From contig JACMLS010000607.1 in the NCBI GenBank assembly GCA_014379485.1, positions 1 through 14,474 on the forward strand: a DNA stretch of 14,474 nt, given 5' to 3'. Positions 1-6,912 of the stretch are shown here, in pieces; the stretch's first letter is position 1; each line of letters begins with the position of its first letter. Source of the stretch: Bacteroidia bacterium (GTDB taxonomy: Bacteria > Bacteroidota > Bacteroidia > B-17B0 > Aurantibacillaceae). The notes under the pieces were generated by a model that was given only the letters and a program-made list of their open reading frames with translations, had not been told where the DNA came from and made no database searches. A program made the position numbers and the translations under genes.

Positions 1-28
1 ATAAATTTTTTTCCTATCTTCGGGAAGA

Positions 29-1264
29 TTGGATTTTCCCGGTTCCATACAATTTGAAGTTTCTTCAACGCAGGCTGATTTTTATTTAAATCGGAGTTTT
101 CCTTTTTACAATGAATTGAACGATGCGAACAAGCAGGTTTTTCTTGAGCGTCTTGGTAAATTTTCGCGAAGTAAATATTTTGTTCCCCGGCAAAACATAT
201 TACTCTCAGAAGAAATGGTTGTTATAATTTCTGCCTGCGCCATTCAACTCACTTTTGGTTTAAACAATTATAGCATAGAATATTTTGATACTATTTTGGT
301 TTACCCTGACATTTATCAAAGCCCCCATTCAGAATACACACACCACGGCGAAGTAAATCTTGCAGGCTTTGTTTGCCTCAGCTGGAAAAGCATAAAAAAA
401 GGAATTGATATAAGAACAGATAATTTTAATGTGGGTTTACACGAATGGGCACATGCACTCCGCTTCAACGGCATCAAAGGTTCTGAATGCGATTATTTTT
501 TCGAAAATTATTTTTTAAAATGGCTGGCTGTTTGTAACGGATTGTACAATGACATAAGAACAGGCCGCACAAAAGTTTTTAATAAATACGGAGGCACAAA
601 CATTGGCGAATTTTTTCCGGTGCTGATAGAACATTTTTTTGAAAATCCGGGCAGCTTTAAAGAGAATTATCCAAAGGAATATGAGATTACATGTGCCTTA
701 CTTAATCTTGATCCGCTAAATAAAATGAATCCGGTTTATGGAATCCGTAAAATATTTATGATAGGAGATGATTATACAGAACCAGCAACAATAATTGCCG
801 GGGGAAAAAATAAAGGTTTTGGCCTTGGCTGGATGCTCGCCTTTCTTGCTGTTGGAATTTGCCTGATGATCGCTTTACAAGAATCTAATTTTTTATGCTC
901 CGGTTTTTTAGCGCTCGTAATGTTAATTCCGCCGTCTATATTACTCATCAGCAGAAAAAAAGTAACGCTTACTACTTCGGGCGTAATAAAAAGTAAAAGA
1001 ATCTATGACCCTTTAAACAGACACACTGCAAAATACGGATGGAAAAATATTATTAAAGCAGAATTTATTGATAGCAGTGTTCAAACAGAAGAAGAAGTTG
1101 AACGACCGATAGAGAAATACGAAGCGATCTACTTTACTGTTTATGAAAACGGTGAATTTAAAACAACCAAACTCTACAATACATTTTATTCAAGTCAGGC
1201 AGTAAAGCTAGAGACGATGTTCCGGGAAAAAAAAGTGAATGTGATCAGAAAAAGAATAAATTGA
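29..1264 (+). CDS. MtfA/M90-like zinc metallopeptidase with C-terminal membrane and PH-like region
   Basis: Probable zinc-dependent peptidase related to MtfA (peptidase family M90). A zinc-binding helix HEWAH lies at residues 138-142, and the segment EFFPVLIEHFFENP at 194-207 resembles the conserved second helix of MtfA after the active site. The N-terminal part from about residue 24 (FPFYNEL) also fits the family. Unlike E. coli MtfA, the protein continues with two hydrophobic segments (about 264-283 and 287-307), then a roughly 100-residue tail that may be a bacterial PH-like domain, probably cytoplasmic; that tail call is inferred from its layout only. The start is uncertain. TTG at 29 is the first standard start codon after an in-frame TAA at 2-4, and the first ATG (codon 63) would delete the conserved N-terminus. 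A purine-rich GGAAG sits 2 bases upstream of the TTG, too close to be a normal ribosome binding site. The gene converges on the pseudouridine synthase gene. Confidence 0.72.
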   Translation: MDFPGSIQFEVSSTQADFYLNRSFPFYNELNDANKQVFLERLGKFSRSKYFVPRQNILLSEEMVVIISACAIQLTFGLNNYSIEYFDTILVYPDIYQSPHSEYTHHGEVNLAGFVCLSWKSIKKGIDIRTDNFNVGLHEWAHALRFNGIKGSECDYFFENYFLKWLAVCNGLYNDIRTGRTKVFNKYGGTNIGEFFPVLIEHFFENPGSFKENYPKEYEITCALLNLDPLNKMNPVYGIRKIFMIGDDYTEPATIIAGGKNKGFGLGWMLAFLAVGICLMIALQESNFLCSGFLALVMLIPPSILLISRKKVTLTTSGVIKSKRIYDPLNRHTAKYGWKNIIKAEFIDSSVQTEEEVERPIEKYEAIYFTVYENGEFKTTKLYNTFYSSQAVKLETMFREKKVNVIRKRIN

Positions 1265-1278
1265 TAACAAAAAAATTG

Positions 1279-1346
1279 AAACACATAGAAACATAGAGCA
1301 CATAGAAAAAATCTCCTCTATTGTGTTCTATGTTTCTATTGTGGTT
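1279..1346. terminator. Inverted repeat between convergent genes, probable bidirectional terminator
   Basis: The left arm (about 1282-1304, core ATAGAAACATAGA) and right arm (about 1321-1343, core TCTATGTTTCTAT) are near-perfect reverse complements of about 22 bp, with a single offset base and few mismatches. They enclose a loop of about 16 bases. The repeat lies 15 bases after the stop of the peptidase gene and about 20 bases beyond the stop of the minus-strand pseudouridine synthase gene. That position suits a shared terminator. There is no long T-run directly after either arm, so termination strength is inferred. Confidence 0.55.
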
Positions 1347-1364
1347 GAGAGCGGCCGGTAATAC

Positions 1365-3065
1365 CTAAACCATTCTCAAAAATCCAATTTCTTTTTCAGA
1401 TAAAAATCTCCACTTACCGCGCGGAAGATCTTTTTTGGTGAGACCTGCAAACAGAACGCGGTCCAATTTAATTACTTCGTAACCGAGTTTTTCAAAAATT
1501 CTTCTTACAATTCTGTTGCGCCCGCTGTGAATTTCTATTCCTATTTCTTTGCGGTCTTTACCTTCTCCCACCAAAGAAATGTCGTCAACTTTTATTAGTC
1601 CATCTTCCAGTTCAATGCCATCCATGATCTTTTTCAAATCTTCTCCTTTTAAATTCATGTTAAGGCTTACCTGGTAGATCTTTTTTGTTTCGAAAGAGGG
1701 ATGCGTTAACTTTTTGGTTAACTCACCATCATTAGTGAATAATAAAATTCCGGTTGTATTTCTATCTAATCTTCCAACAGGATACAATCTTTCTTTACAA
1801 GCGCCGGCAATCAGTTCCATTACGGTTCTGCGTTGCTGCGGATCGTCCATAGTAGTAATGTAATCTTTTGGTTTATTTAAAAGCAGGTAGATCTTTTTTT
1901 CTGTTTTAATTACTCCGCCTCCGTAATTCACCACATCGCCCGGAGAAATTTTGTGTCCCATTTCTGTTACGATCTTTCCGTTTACAGTAACGGCACCGGC
2001 CGCAATCAGTTCATCTGCCTCGCGCCTGCTGCAAATACCTGCATTGGCAATGTACTTGTTCAGGCGAATTTGCGAATCAACTTCTTTTTGTAGTGGAGAA
2101 GGTTTTGTTTTGGTGTACGATTTTTTCTCGTATGTCTTTTTTTCGTAAGGTTTTTTCTTGAAAGGTTTTCCGTAATTCTCACTACTTCTTTCTGCACCCT
2201 CTTCTTCGAATTTTTTTACATAAGATTCTTTTTCGTTGAAAGAATCATCATCTCCATAAGATTTTTTCTCTCCAAAAGGTTTTTTATCTCCGTATGATTT
2301 CTTTTCTCCAAATGGTTTTTTGTCACCATAAGACTTTCTTTCTCCAAACGGTTTTTTGTCTCCGAAAGATTTTTTCTCTTCACCCTCACCATATTTTTTT
2401 CTTTCGTATGGTTTCTTATCGCCGTGCTGATTTCTGTCCGGCTTATCACCATACGCTCTTTTCTCACCGAATGGTTTTTTATCTCCGTATTCTTTCTTCT
2501 CGCCATATTCTCTCTTTTCTCCGAATGGCTTTTTGTCTCCGTACTGTTTTCTGTCTGGCTTATCACCATACGCTCTTTTCTCACCATACGATTTTTTATC
2601 TCCATATTCTTTCTTCTCACCGTATTCTCTTTTCTCTCCAAAAGGTTTTTTATCTCCATATTGTTTTCTGTCCGGTTTATCACCGTAAGATCTTTTCTCT
2701 CCGAATGGTTTTTTATCACCATAAGATTTTTTATCTCCTTTATCGTCGTCGTATTTCTTTTTAAAAGGTTTTTCATCACCTGACGATCTTTTTTCTCCGA
2801 AAGGTTTCTTGTCACCAAATGGTTTTTTATCTCCATACGATTTTTTATCTCCACGATCGTCGTCGTATTTCTTTTTAAAAGGTTTTTCATCACCATACGA
2901 TTTCTTCTCGCTACCCTGATCTTCATTACGTTCTGCATGGCTTGTATAAGGTTTATTACGGGGATAAGATTTCTCCCCGTCCTTACCTGAACTTTTACCA
3001 CCTCTTCCTTTACGGAAACTTCCGCCGCCACTACCACTTCCGCCTGATTTTCTAAAATTGCCCAT
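1365..3065 (-). CDS. rluB: RsuA/RluB-family rRNA pseudouridine synthase with long repetitive N-terminal tail
   Basis: Converts a specific uridine of rRNA to pseudouridine during ribosome assembly in the cytoplasm. The enzyme part is the last 235 or so residues. An S4 RNA-binding domain begins at about 331 (IRLNKYIANAGICSRREAD), followed by the catalytic domain with the diagnostic GRLDRNTTG at 431-439, where Asp434 is the expected nucleophile, and the late family motif HSGRNRIVRRIF. RsuA/RluB enzymes are usually about 230-300 residues. Here about 330 extra N-terminal residues precede the S4 domain: a Gly/Ser/Arg start, then many copies of a YGDKKPFGEK-like decamer rich in Lys, Asp, Glu, Gly, Tyr and Phe. 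The tail is predicted disordered and may bind RNA or ribosomal particles; that is inference. ATG at 3065 is the obvious start. Which rRNA position is modified cannot be decided, so the symbol rluB is by family similarity. Confidence 0.9.
   Translation of the reverse strand: MGNFRKSGGSGSGGGSFRKGRGGKSSGKDGEKSYPRNKPYTSHAERNEDQGSEKKSYGDEKPFKKKYDDDRGDKKSYGDKKPFGDKKPFGEKRSSGDEKPFKKKYDDDKGDKKSYGDKKPFGEKRSYGDKPDRKQYGDKKPFGEKREYGEKKEYGDKKSYGEKRAYGDKPDRKQYGDKKPFGEKREYGEKKEYGDKKPFGEKRAYGDKPDRNQHGDKKPYERKKYGEGEEKKSFGDKKPFGERKSYGDKKPFGEKKSYGDKKPFGEKKSYGDDDSFNEKESYVKKFEEEGAERSSENYGKPFKKKPYEKKTYEKKSYTKTKPSPLQKEVDSQIRLNKYIANAGICSRREADELIAAGAVTVNGKIVTEMGHKISPGDVVNYGGGVIKTEKKIYLLLNKPKDYITTMDDPQQRRTVMELIAGACKERLYPVGRLDRNTTGILLFTNDGELTKKLTHPSFETKKIYQVSLNMNLKGEDLKKIMDGIELEDGLIKVDDISLVGEGKDRKEIGIEIHSGRNRIVRRIFEKLGYEVIKLDRVLFAGLTKKDLPRGKWRFLSEKEIGFLRMV
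2215..2915 (-). repeat. In-gene tandem repeats encoding YGDKKPFGEK-type units
   Basis: This stretch of the pseudouridine synthase gene is built of roughly 30-base units encoding variants of K-S/E/A-Y-G-D/E-K-K-P-F-G-E-K. There are two higher-order layers. A 39-residue block starting DKPDRKQYGDKKPFGEKREY recurs about every 117 bases (near 2431, 2547 and 2665). A block encoding EKPFKKKYDDD(R/K)GDKKSYGD occurs twice, around 2745-2785 and 2860-2900. Such layers suggest growth by unequal recombination or slippage. The repeat composition also keeps other frames open. Confidence 0.9.
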
Positions 3066-3099
3066 TTGTTTTTTGCTTTATTGTAAGTATGTATTCTGA

Positions 3100-3135
3100 T
3101 TAGGGAATAGGCAATAGTGAATAGGGAATAGGGGA
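3100..3135. repeat. Short GGGAATAGG/CAATAGTGAATAG intergenic repeat
   Basis: Upstream of the pseudouridine synthase start the sequence reads as near-tandem copies of a 7-8 base GGGAATAG/CAATAGTG theme (TAGGGAATAGG, CAATAGTGAATAGGGAATAGGGG). On the minus strand this gives alternating CCTATTC/ACTATTG blocks. It is not coding in a convincing way; translated, it makes the low-complexity string PYSLFTIAYSLI. Function unknown. Confidence 0.6.
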
Positions 3136-3210
3136 GCGCTGCCCAACCCAATCTCATATGTCACATCTGACTTTCTCATTTTCTTAAATTTCAATAATTA
3201 TATTTATTAG

Positions 3211-3272
3211 TATCAATTCGTCATTCGTAGCTACCCCAATTCGTAATATTCGTATCAATTCGCGATTCGTAG
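3211..3272. repeat. Direct repeat TATCAATTCGNNATTCGTAG, two copies
   Basis: Positions 3211-3230 and 3253-3272 are the same 20-base sequence with only bases 11-12 differing (TC versus CG). They are separated by 22 bases that contain a third, degenerate ATTCGTAATATTCGTA element. The array ends 2 bases before the stop codon of the minus-strand methionyl-tRNA synthetase gene, in the gap between it and the pseudouridine synthase gene. No hairpin with a T-run is visible here, so I do not call it a terminator. Confidence 0.65.
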
Positions 3273-3274
3273 AT

Positions 3275-5317
3275 TTATTTTACAATACTGCCATTATTCA
3301 TATTATCCTTAGTCGGCGAAACAAAACTGAGTTCTCCCTTTTCGTTCTCTGCCATTAAAATCATTCCTTTAGATTCTATTCCTTTTATTTTTCTTGGCGC
3401 AAGATTGGCGAGCATTACAATTTGTTTACCAATAATGTCTTCGGGTTTGTAATACTCGGCAATTCCTGAAACAACTGTGCGTACATCTACCCCCGTATCA
3501 ATTTTCAGCTCAAGTAACTTGTCTGTCTTCGGAACTTTTTTCGCCTCAAGAATTGTTCCTGTGCGGATATCCATTTTATTAAAGTCATCAAAACTTGTTT
3601 CTGCCTTTATTTCAGGAAGTTTTTTCTGATTCAATGCATTTTCTTTTTTCGAATCTTCCAGTTTATTTACCTGCGCCTGTATCACATCATCCTCCAGCAA
3701 CTGAAACAACAATTCTTCTTTTGCAATTACTGTTCCGCTACGCAAATTATCTGTACGATAAGCAGCATTCCATTTTAACGGAGAACAATTTAATAAACGG
3801 AATATTTTTTCTGAAGTAAAAGGCAAAAACGGCTCGCAGAGAATGGCAAGGTTGGCTGTTATCTGCAAAGAAATATTGATAATTGCTTTTACTCTTTTTT
3901 CATCTGTCTTAATTAATTTCCAGGGCTCAGTATCTGCAAGGTATTTATTGCCCAAACGAGCAAGGTTCATTAATTCTCCCAATGCTTCGCGAAAACGAAA
4001 CTGGTCTACTGATGCTGAAATTCTATCGGGGAATTTTGAAATTTCTTCCAACACCAAAAGATCTTCTTTAGTATACTCACTCACATCCGGAACTTTGCCT
4101 TCGTAATATTTATGCGTCAGCACCAAAGTACGGTTCACAAAATTTCCGAGTATTCCAACAAGCTCACTGTTGTTTCTCGTTTGAAAATCTTTCCAGGTAA
4201 AATCGTTGTCTTTGGTTTCAGGAGCATTGGCGCAAAGTGCATAACGCAACACATCTTGCTTATCTTTAAAATCAATTAAATACTCATGCAACCAAACCGC
4301 CCAGTTGCGCGATGTAGAAAGTTTATTTCCCTCTAAATTCAAAAATTCATTTGCCGGAACATTATCTGGTAAAATAAATTCTCCGTGCTCCATTAACATT
4401 GCCGGAAAAATAATGCAATGAAAAACAATATTATCTTTTCCTATAAAGTGAAGTAATCTTGTTTCTTTATTCTTCCAATACAATTCCCATGTATCAGGCA
4501 ATAATTCTTTTGTTGCAGAAATATATCCGATAGGTGCATCAAACCAAACGTATAAAACTTTTCCTTCTGCGCCTTCAACCGGAACGGGAACTCCCCAATC
4601 CAAATCTCTTGTCATAGCACGTGGCTGCAAACCTTCGCCTGCTAACCAGCTTTTGCATTGCCCGTACACATTTGTTTTCCAGTCTTTGTGCTCGTCAATA
4701 TAAGCATCTACTTTATTCTGCAATTTATCTAAAGGCAGAAACCAGTTTTTAGTTTTTCTTAAAACAGGTTTTGCTCCCGATAATTTACTTTTAGGATTGA
4801 TTAATTCTGTAGGACTTAATGCAGTGCCGCAATTTTCGCACTGATCTCCGTAAGCATTTTCGTTTCCGCATTTGGGGCAAGTTCCCACAATATAACGATC
4901 AGCTAAAAATTGTTTTGCTTCTTCATCGTAATACTGTTCAGTTACTTCTTCAATAAAAGAACCCTGATCATATAATTTCTTAAAAAAATCTGAAGAGGTT
5001 TGATGATGAATTTTGTTTGATGTGCGCGAATAAATATCAAAGGAAATTCCGAACTCTTTAAAAGAGTCGCCCATTATTTTGTGGTATTTGTCTACCACTT
5101 GCTGCGGCGAAATTCCTTCTGCACGCGCCTTTATTGTAATTGGCACGCCGTGCTCATCAGAACCACAAATGTATTTTACATCTTCTCCTTTGCTACGTAG
5201 ATAGCGCGCAAAAATATCTGCAGGCAAATAGCAACCCGCCAGATGCCCGATGTGTACGGGACCATTGGCATAGGGCAGTGCCGCAGTGATCAATGTTCGT
5301 TTAAAATTCTTACTCAT
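3275..5317 (-). CDS. metG: Methionyl-tRNA synthetase
   Basis: Charges tRNA-Met and initiator tRNA with methionine using ATP; a cytoplasmic, essential class I aminoacyl-tRNA synthetase. Residues 22-25 are the HIGH signature (after PYANGPV), and the KMSKS-loop equivalent is KLSTS at 332-336. A zinc knuckle has Cys147, Cys150, Cys160 and Cys163, as in the MetG type with one zinc site. The C-terminal part from about 575 (DFNKMDIRTGTILEAKKVP) is the EMAP II/Trbp111-like tRNA-binding domain, which gives dimeric MetG its extra length; 680 residues is normal for this form. The ATG at 5317 lies 21 residues before HIGH, as expected. The gene appears to stand alone, with 209 bases to the next gene downstream and 279 to the gene upstream. 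Confidence 0.98.
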   Translation of the reverse strand: MSKNFKRTLITAALPYANGPVHIGHLAGCYLPADIFARYLRSKGEDVKYICGSDEHGVPITIKARAEGISPQQVVDKYHKIMGDSFKEFGISFDIYSRTSNKIHHQTSSDFFKKLYDQGSFIEEVTEQYYDEEAKQFLADRYIVGTCPKCGNENAYGDQCENCGTALSPTELINPKSKLSGAKPVLRKTKNWFLPLDKLQNKVDAYIDEHKDWKTNVYGQCKSWLAGEGLQPRAMTRDLDWGVPVPVEGAEGKVLYVWFDAPIGYISATKELLPDTWELYWKNKETRLLHFIGKDNIVFHCIIFPAMLMEHGEFILPDNVPANEFLNLEGNKLSTSRNWAVWLHEYLIDFKDKQDVLRYALCANAPETKDNDFTWKDFQTRNNSELVGILGNFVNRTLVLTHKYYEGKVPDVSEYTKEDLLVLEEISKFPDRISASVDQFRFREALGELMNLARLGNKYLADTEPWKLIKTDEKRVKAIINISLQITANLAILCEPFLPFTSEKIFRLLNCSPLKWNAAYRTDNLRSGTVIAKEELLFQLLEDDVIQAQVNKLEDSKKENALNQKKLPEIKAETSFDDFNKMDIRTGTILEAKKVPKTDKLLELKIDTGVDVRTVVSGIAEYYKPEDIIGKQIVMLANLAPRKIKGIESKGMILMAENEKGELSFVSPTKDNMNNGSIVK

Positions 5318-5362
5318 AATTGCAATCAGTGCTCAAATAGCCTACTGTTAAATTTAAGGGCG

Positions 5363-5370
5363 TAAAGGTA
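5363..5370 (-). promoter_or_regulatory. Possible -7 element (TACCTTTA) before metG
   Basis: On the minus strand TACCTTTA matches seven of eight positions of the Bacteroidota -7 consensus TAnnTTTG and ends 45 bases before the metG ATG. No TTTG is present at the usual 17-21 base distance; the nearest lies 12 bases away. The call is therefore weak. Confidence 0.3.
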
Positions 5371-5521
5371 CGAAATTAGCGCCAAATGGGGGTTTGGGGC
5401 CTTTTTGCCACAGATTTGGCGGATTTTTCTATTGTTATGCTAAGTGAAATGAGGTTTTTATGGAATAGAATGAAATTCCGGGATTTTTGCGTGAGAGAAA
5501 TTTACTTTTGGTCTTTACGCT

Positions 5522-5568
5522 TTCAATCCCCCTCAATTTTTTCTTCGAAAAAATTGAGGGGGATTGAA
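5522..5568. terminator. Perfect 22-bp hairpin downstream of the TPR/Cys-motif gene cluster
   Basis: Bases 5522-5543 and 5547-5568 are exact reverse complements: left arm TCAATCCCCCTCAATTTTTT plus flanking bases, right arm AAAAAATTGAGGGGGATTGA plus flanking bases. Only TTC is left as the loop. On the minus strand it begins 29 bases past the stop codon of the last gene of the cluster, so it is well placed as its terminator. No separate U-run follows the stem, so it could instead be a dispersed palindromic repeat. The 5318-5596 gap otherwise shows only the possible metG promoter and A+T-rich sequence. Confidence 0.6.
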
Positions 5569-5596
5569 GGTCGACAGCTTAATTTGTTTTTCATTT

Positions 5597-6871
5597 TTAC
5601 TTCCCCCTCAACTTCTTCCTGATAACAATTCCAATCAGCACAGCAATAAACCCACCGCCAGCAAATAAACCAAAAGGGCCAAGCGGGCTTGTTGGTTTTG
5701 CTTTAACGGATTTTTTTTCGATTTCTGCTTTTTCTTCTTTTAAACGGCCGAGTTCCTGTTGTTTTTTTTCATCTTCAAATTTCTTTTTCATGTCTGCGAT
5801 CTTTTTTTGATCGGCTAAAAGAGAATCATTGAATTGCTTGCCGGCTTTTGCGTATTCATCGGCTTTTTTAATATCGCCGGTTGCACGGTAGAGATCTCCG
5901 AGTTCTATTGAGGAATTTCCGATGACTACAGTGTTGCCGGATTCTTTACCAAGTGCAAGAGAGGCTTCGTATTCTTTTATGGCGTTTTTTTTATCGTTGG
6001 TAAATTTGTAGCAATCTCCTAACGCAAAATGTGTTTGGGCCAGATGGTTTTTGTTTCCTATTTCAATATCAATGGTCAAACTTTTTTTGAGTGAAGAACT
6101 TGCTTCAGCAAATTTTTTCATCGCAAAATAAACCTGTCCTATACCGTATAAAATTGTTGATTGCTTGAATTTGTCATTTCTCTTTTCGGCGTAGTTGAGC
6201 GCTTTGGTGTAACAGGAAAGCGAATTTTTAAAATCCTTCATGTCAAAATAAATTGCACCTAAGTTATTGTTGAGCGATGCAACAAGCGGCAGATCTTTTA
6301 ATTCTTCGGCACCAGTCAATCCTTTTAAAGTATAATTGAGGGCTTTGTCTTTTTGTCCCATCTGAAAATAAATGTTTCCGATGTTGGTGTTTGAGGTGGC
6401 TACTCTTTTTTTATCAGTATTTTGTTCTGCCATTTTTAAACCTGCACTTGCATAAGTTAATGCCGCCGGATAATCTCCCATTGAAGAACAAATGTTGGCG
6501 AGGCGCATGGTGCAACGCAATAAACCTTCTGAGTCGCTTAGTTTTTCGAATAATTTTTCGGCCTGTTGCAAATGTTGCATGGCCACGTTAAACTCACCAA
6601 TGTGCGTGGCTGCCTGCGATACGCTCATTAAAGATTCTGCCAGCCCTTTTTCATCGCCCAAACGTTGCGCGAGTTCTTTTGCTTTTACCGCAAAACTTTT
6701 AGACATGCCGGGTTCAATATTCAGGTACTCTGCAGAAATTCCGTTCAGAATTTTAACTTTCTGCTCATCCTCTTTACCATAATTCTTTAATGCGTTTAAA
6801 AGACTATCGAGCCTTTGCGGAAATAACTGACCTGAAAAGAGTATTAGCGCTATCAAAAATATTTTTTTCAT
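5597..6871 (-). CDS. Signal-peptide TPR protein with coiled coil and C-terminal membrane anchor, no output domain
   Basis: Probable periplasmic tetratricopeptide-repeat protein tethered to the inner membrane. It starts with a signal peptide (MKKIFLIALILFSGQLFPQ), then about seven TPRs from roughly 38 to 345. These repeat the pattern A..LG.IY...G....AL.Y..KAL, for example NIGNIYFQMGQKDKALNY and NLGAIYFDMKDFKNSLSCY. A charged helix (about 350-392, KKIADMKKKFEDEKKQQEL) is probably a coiled coil, and a hydrophobic segment near 398-417 ends in RKKLRGK. In Bacteroidota this layout usually leads into a histidine kinase, LytTR or AraC-type output domain. Here the chain stops just after the membrane segment. 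It is the last gene of a five-gene same-strand run, 41 bases after the next TPR gene, which has exactly the same length (424 residues). Role unknown; protein-protein interaction is likely. Confidence 0.85.
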   Translation of the reverse strand: MKKIFLIALILFSGQLFPQRLDSLLNALKNYGKEDEQKVKILNGISAEYLNIEPGMSKSFAVKAKELAQRLGDEKGLAESLMSVSQAATHIGEFNVAMQHLQQAEKLFEKLSDSEGLLRCTMRLANICSSMGDYPAALTYASAGLKMAEQNTDKKRVATSNTNIGNIYFQMGQKDKALNYTLKGLTGAEELKDLPLVASLNNNLGAIYFDMKDFKNSLSCYTKALNYAEKRNDKFKQSTILYGIGQVYFAMKKFAEASSSLKKSLTIDIEIGNKNHLAQTHFALGDCYKFTNDKKNAIKEYEASLALGKESGNTVVIGNSSIELGDLYRATGDIKKADEYAKAGKQFNDSLLADQKKIADMKKKFEDEKKQQELGRLKEEKAEIEKKSVKAKPTSPLGPFGLFAGGGFIAVLIGIVIRKKLRGK

Positions 6872-6912
6872 AACTGAAATTCTGATGATTCTTAAAAATA
6901 AAATAACCTGGC

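Noticed and set aside
2215..2915. CRISPR-like array
   Set aside because: The repeats are coding, in frame with the pseudouridine synthase, contiguous without unique spacers, and no cas gene is present.
2216..3157. Long minus-strand frame of 313 codons overlapping the pseudouridine synthase gene
   Set aside because: It is a shadow of the repeat region, begins in a low-complexity intergenic repeat, has no domain, and has a composition (Asn, Met, Arg, Lys-rich) typical of an out-of-frame reading.
5386..5622. Plus-strand frame of 78 codons in the gap between metG and the TPR gene
   Set aside because: It runs straight through the perfect hairpin and into the 3' end of the TPR gene, has no recognisable domain and no promoter.
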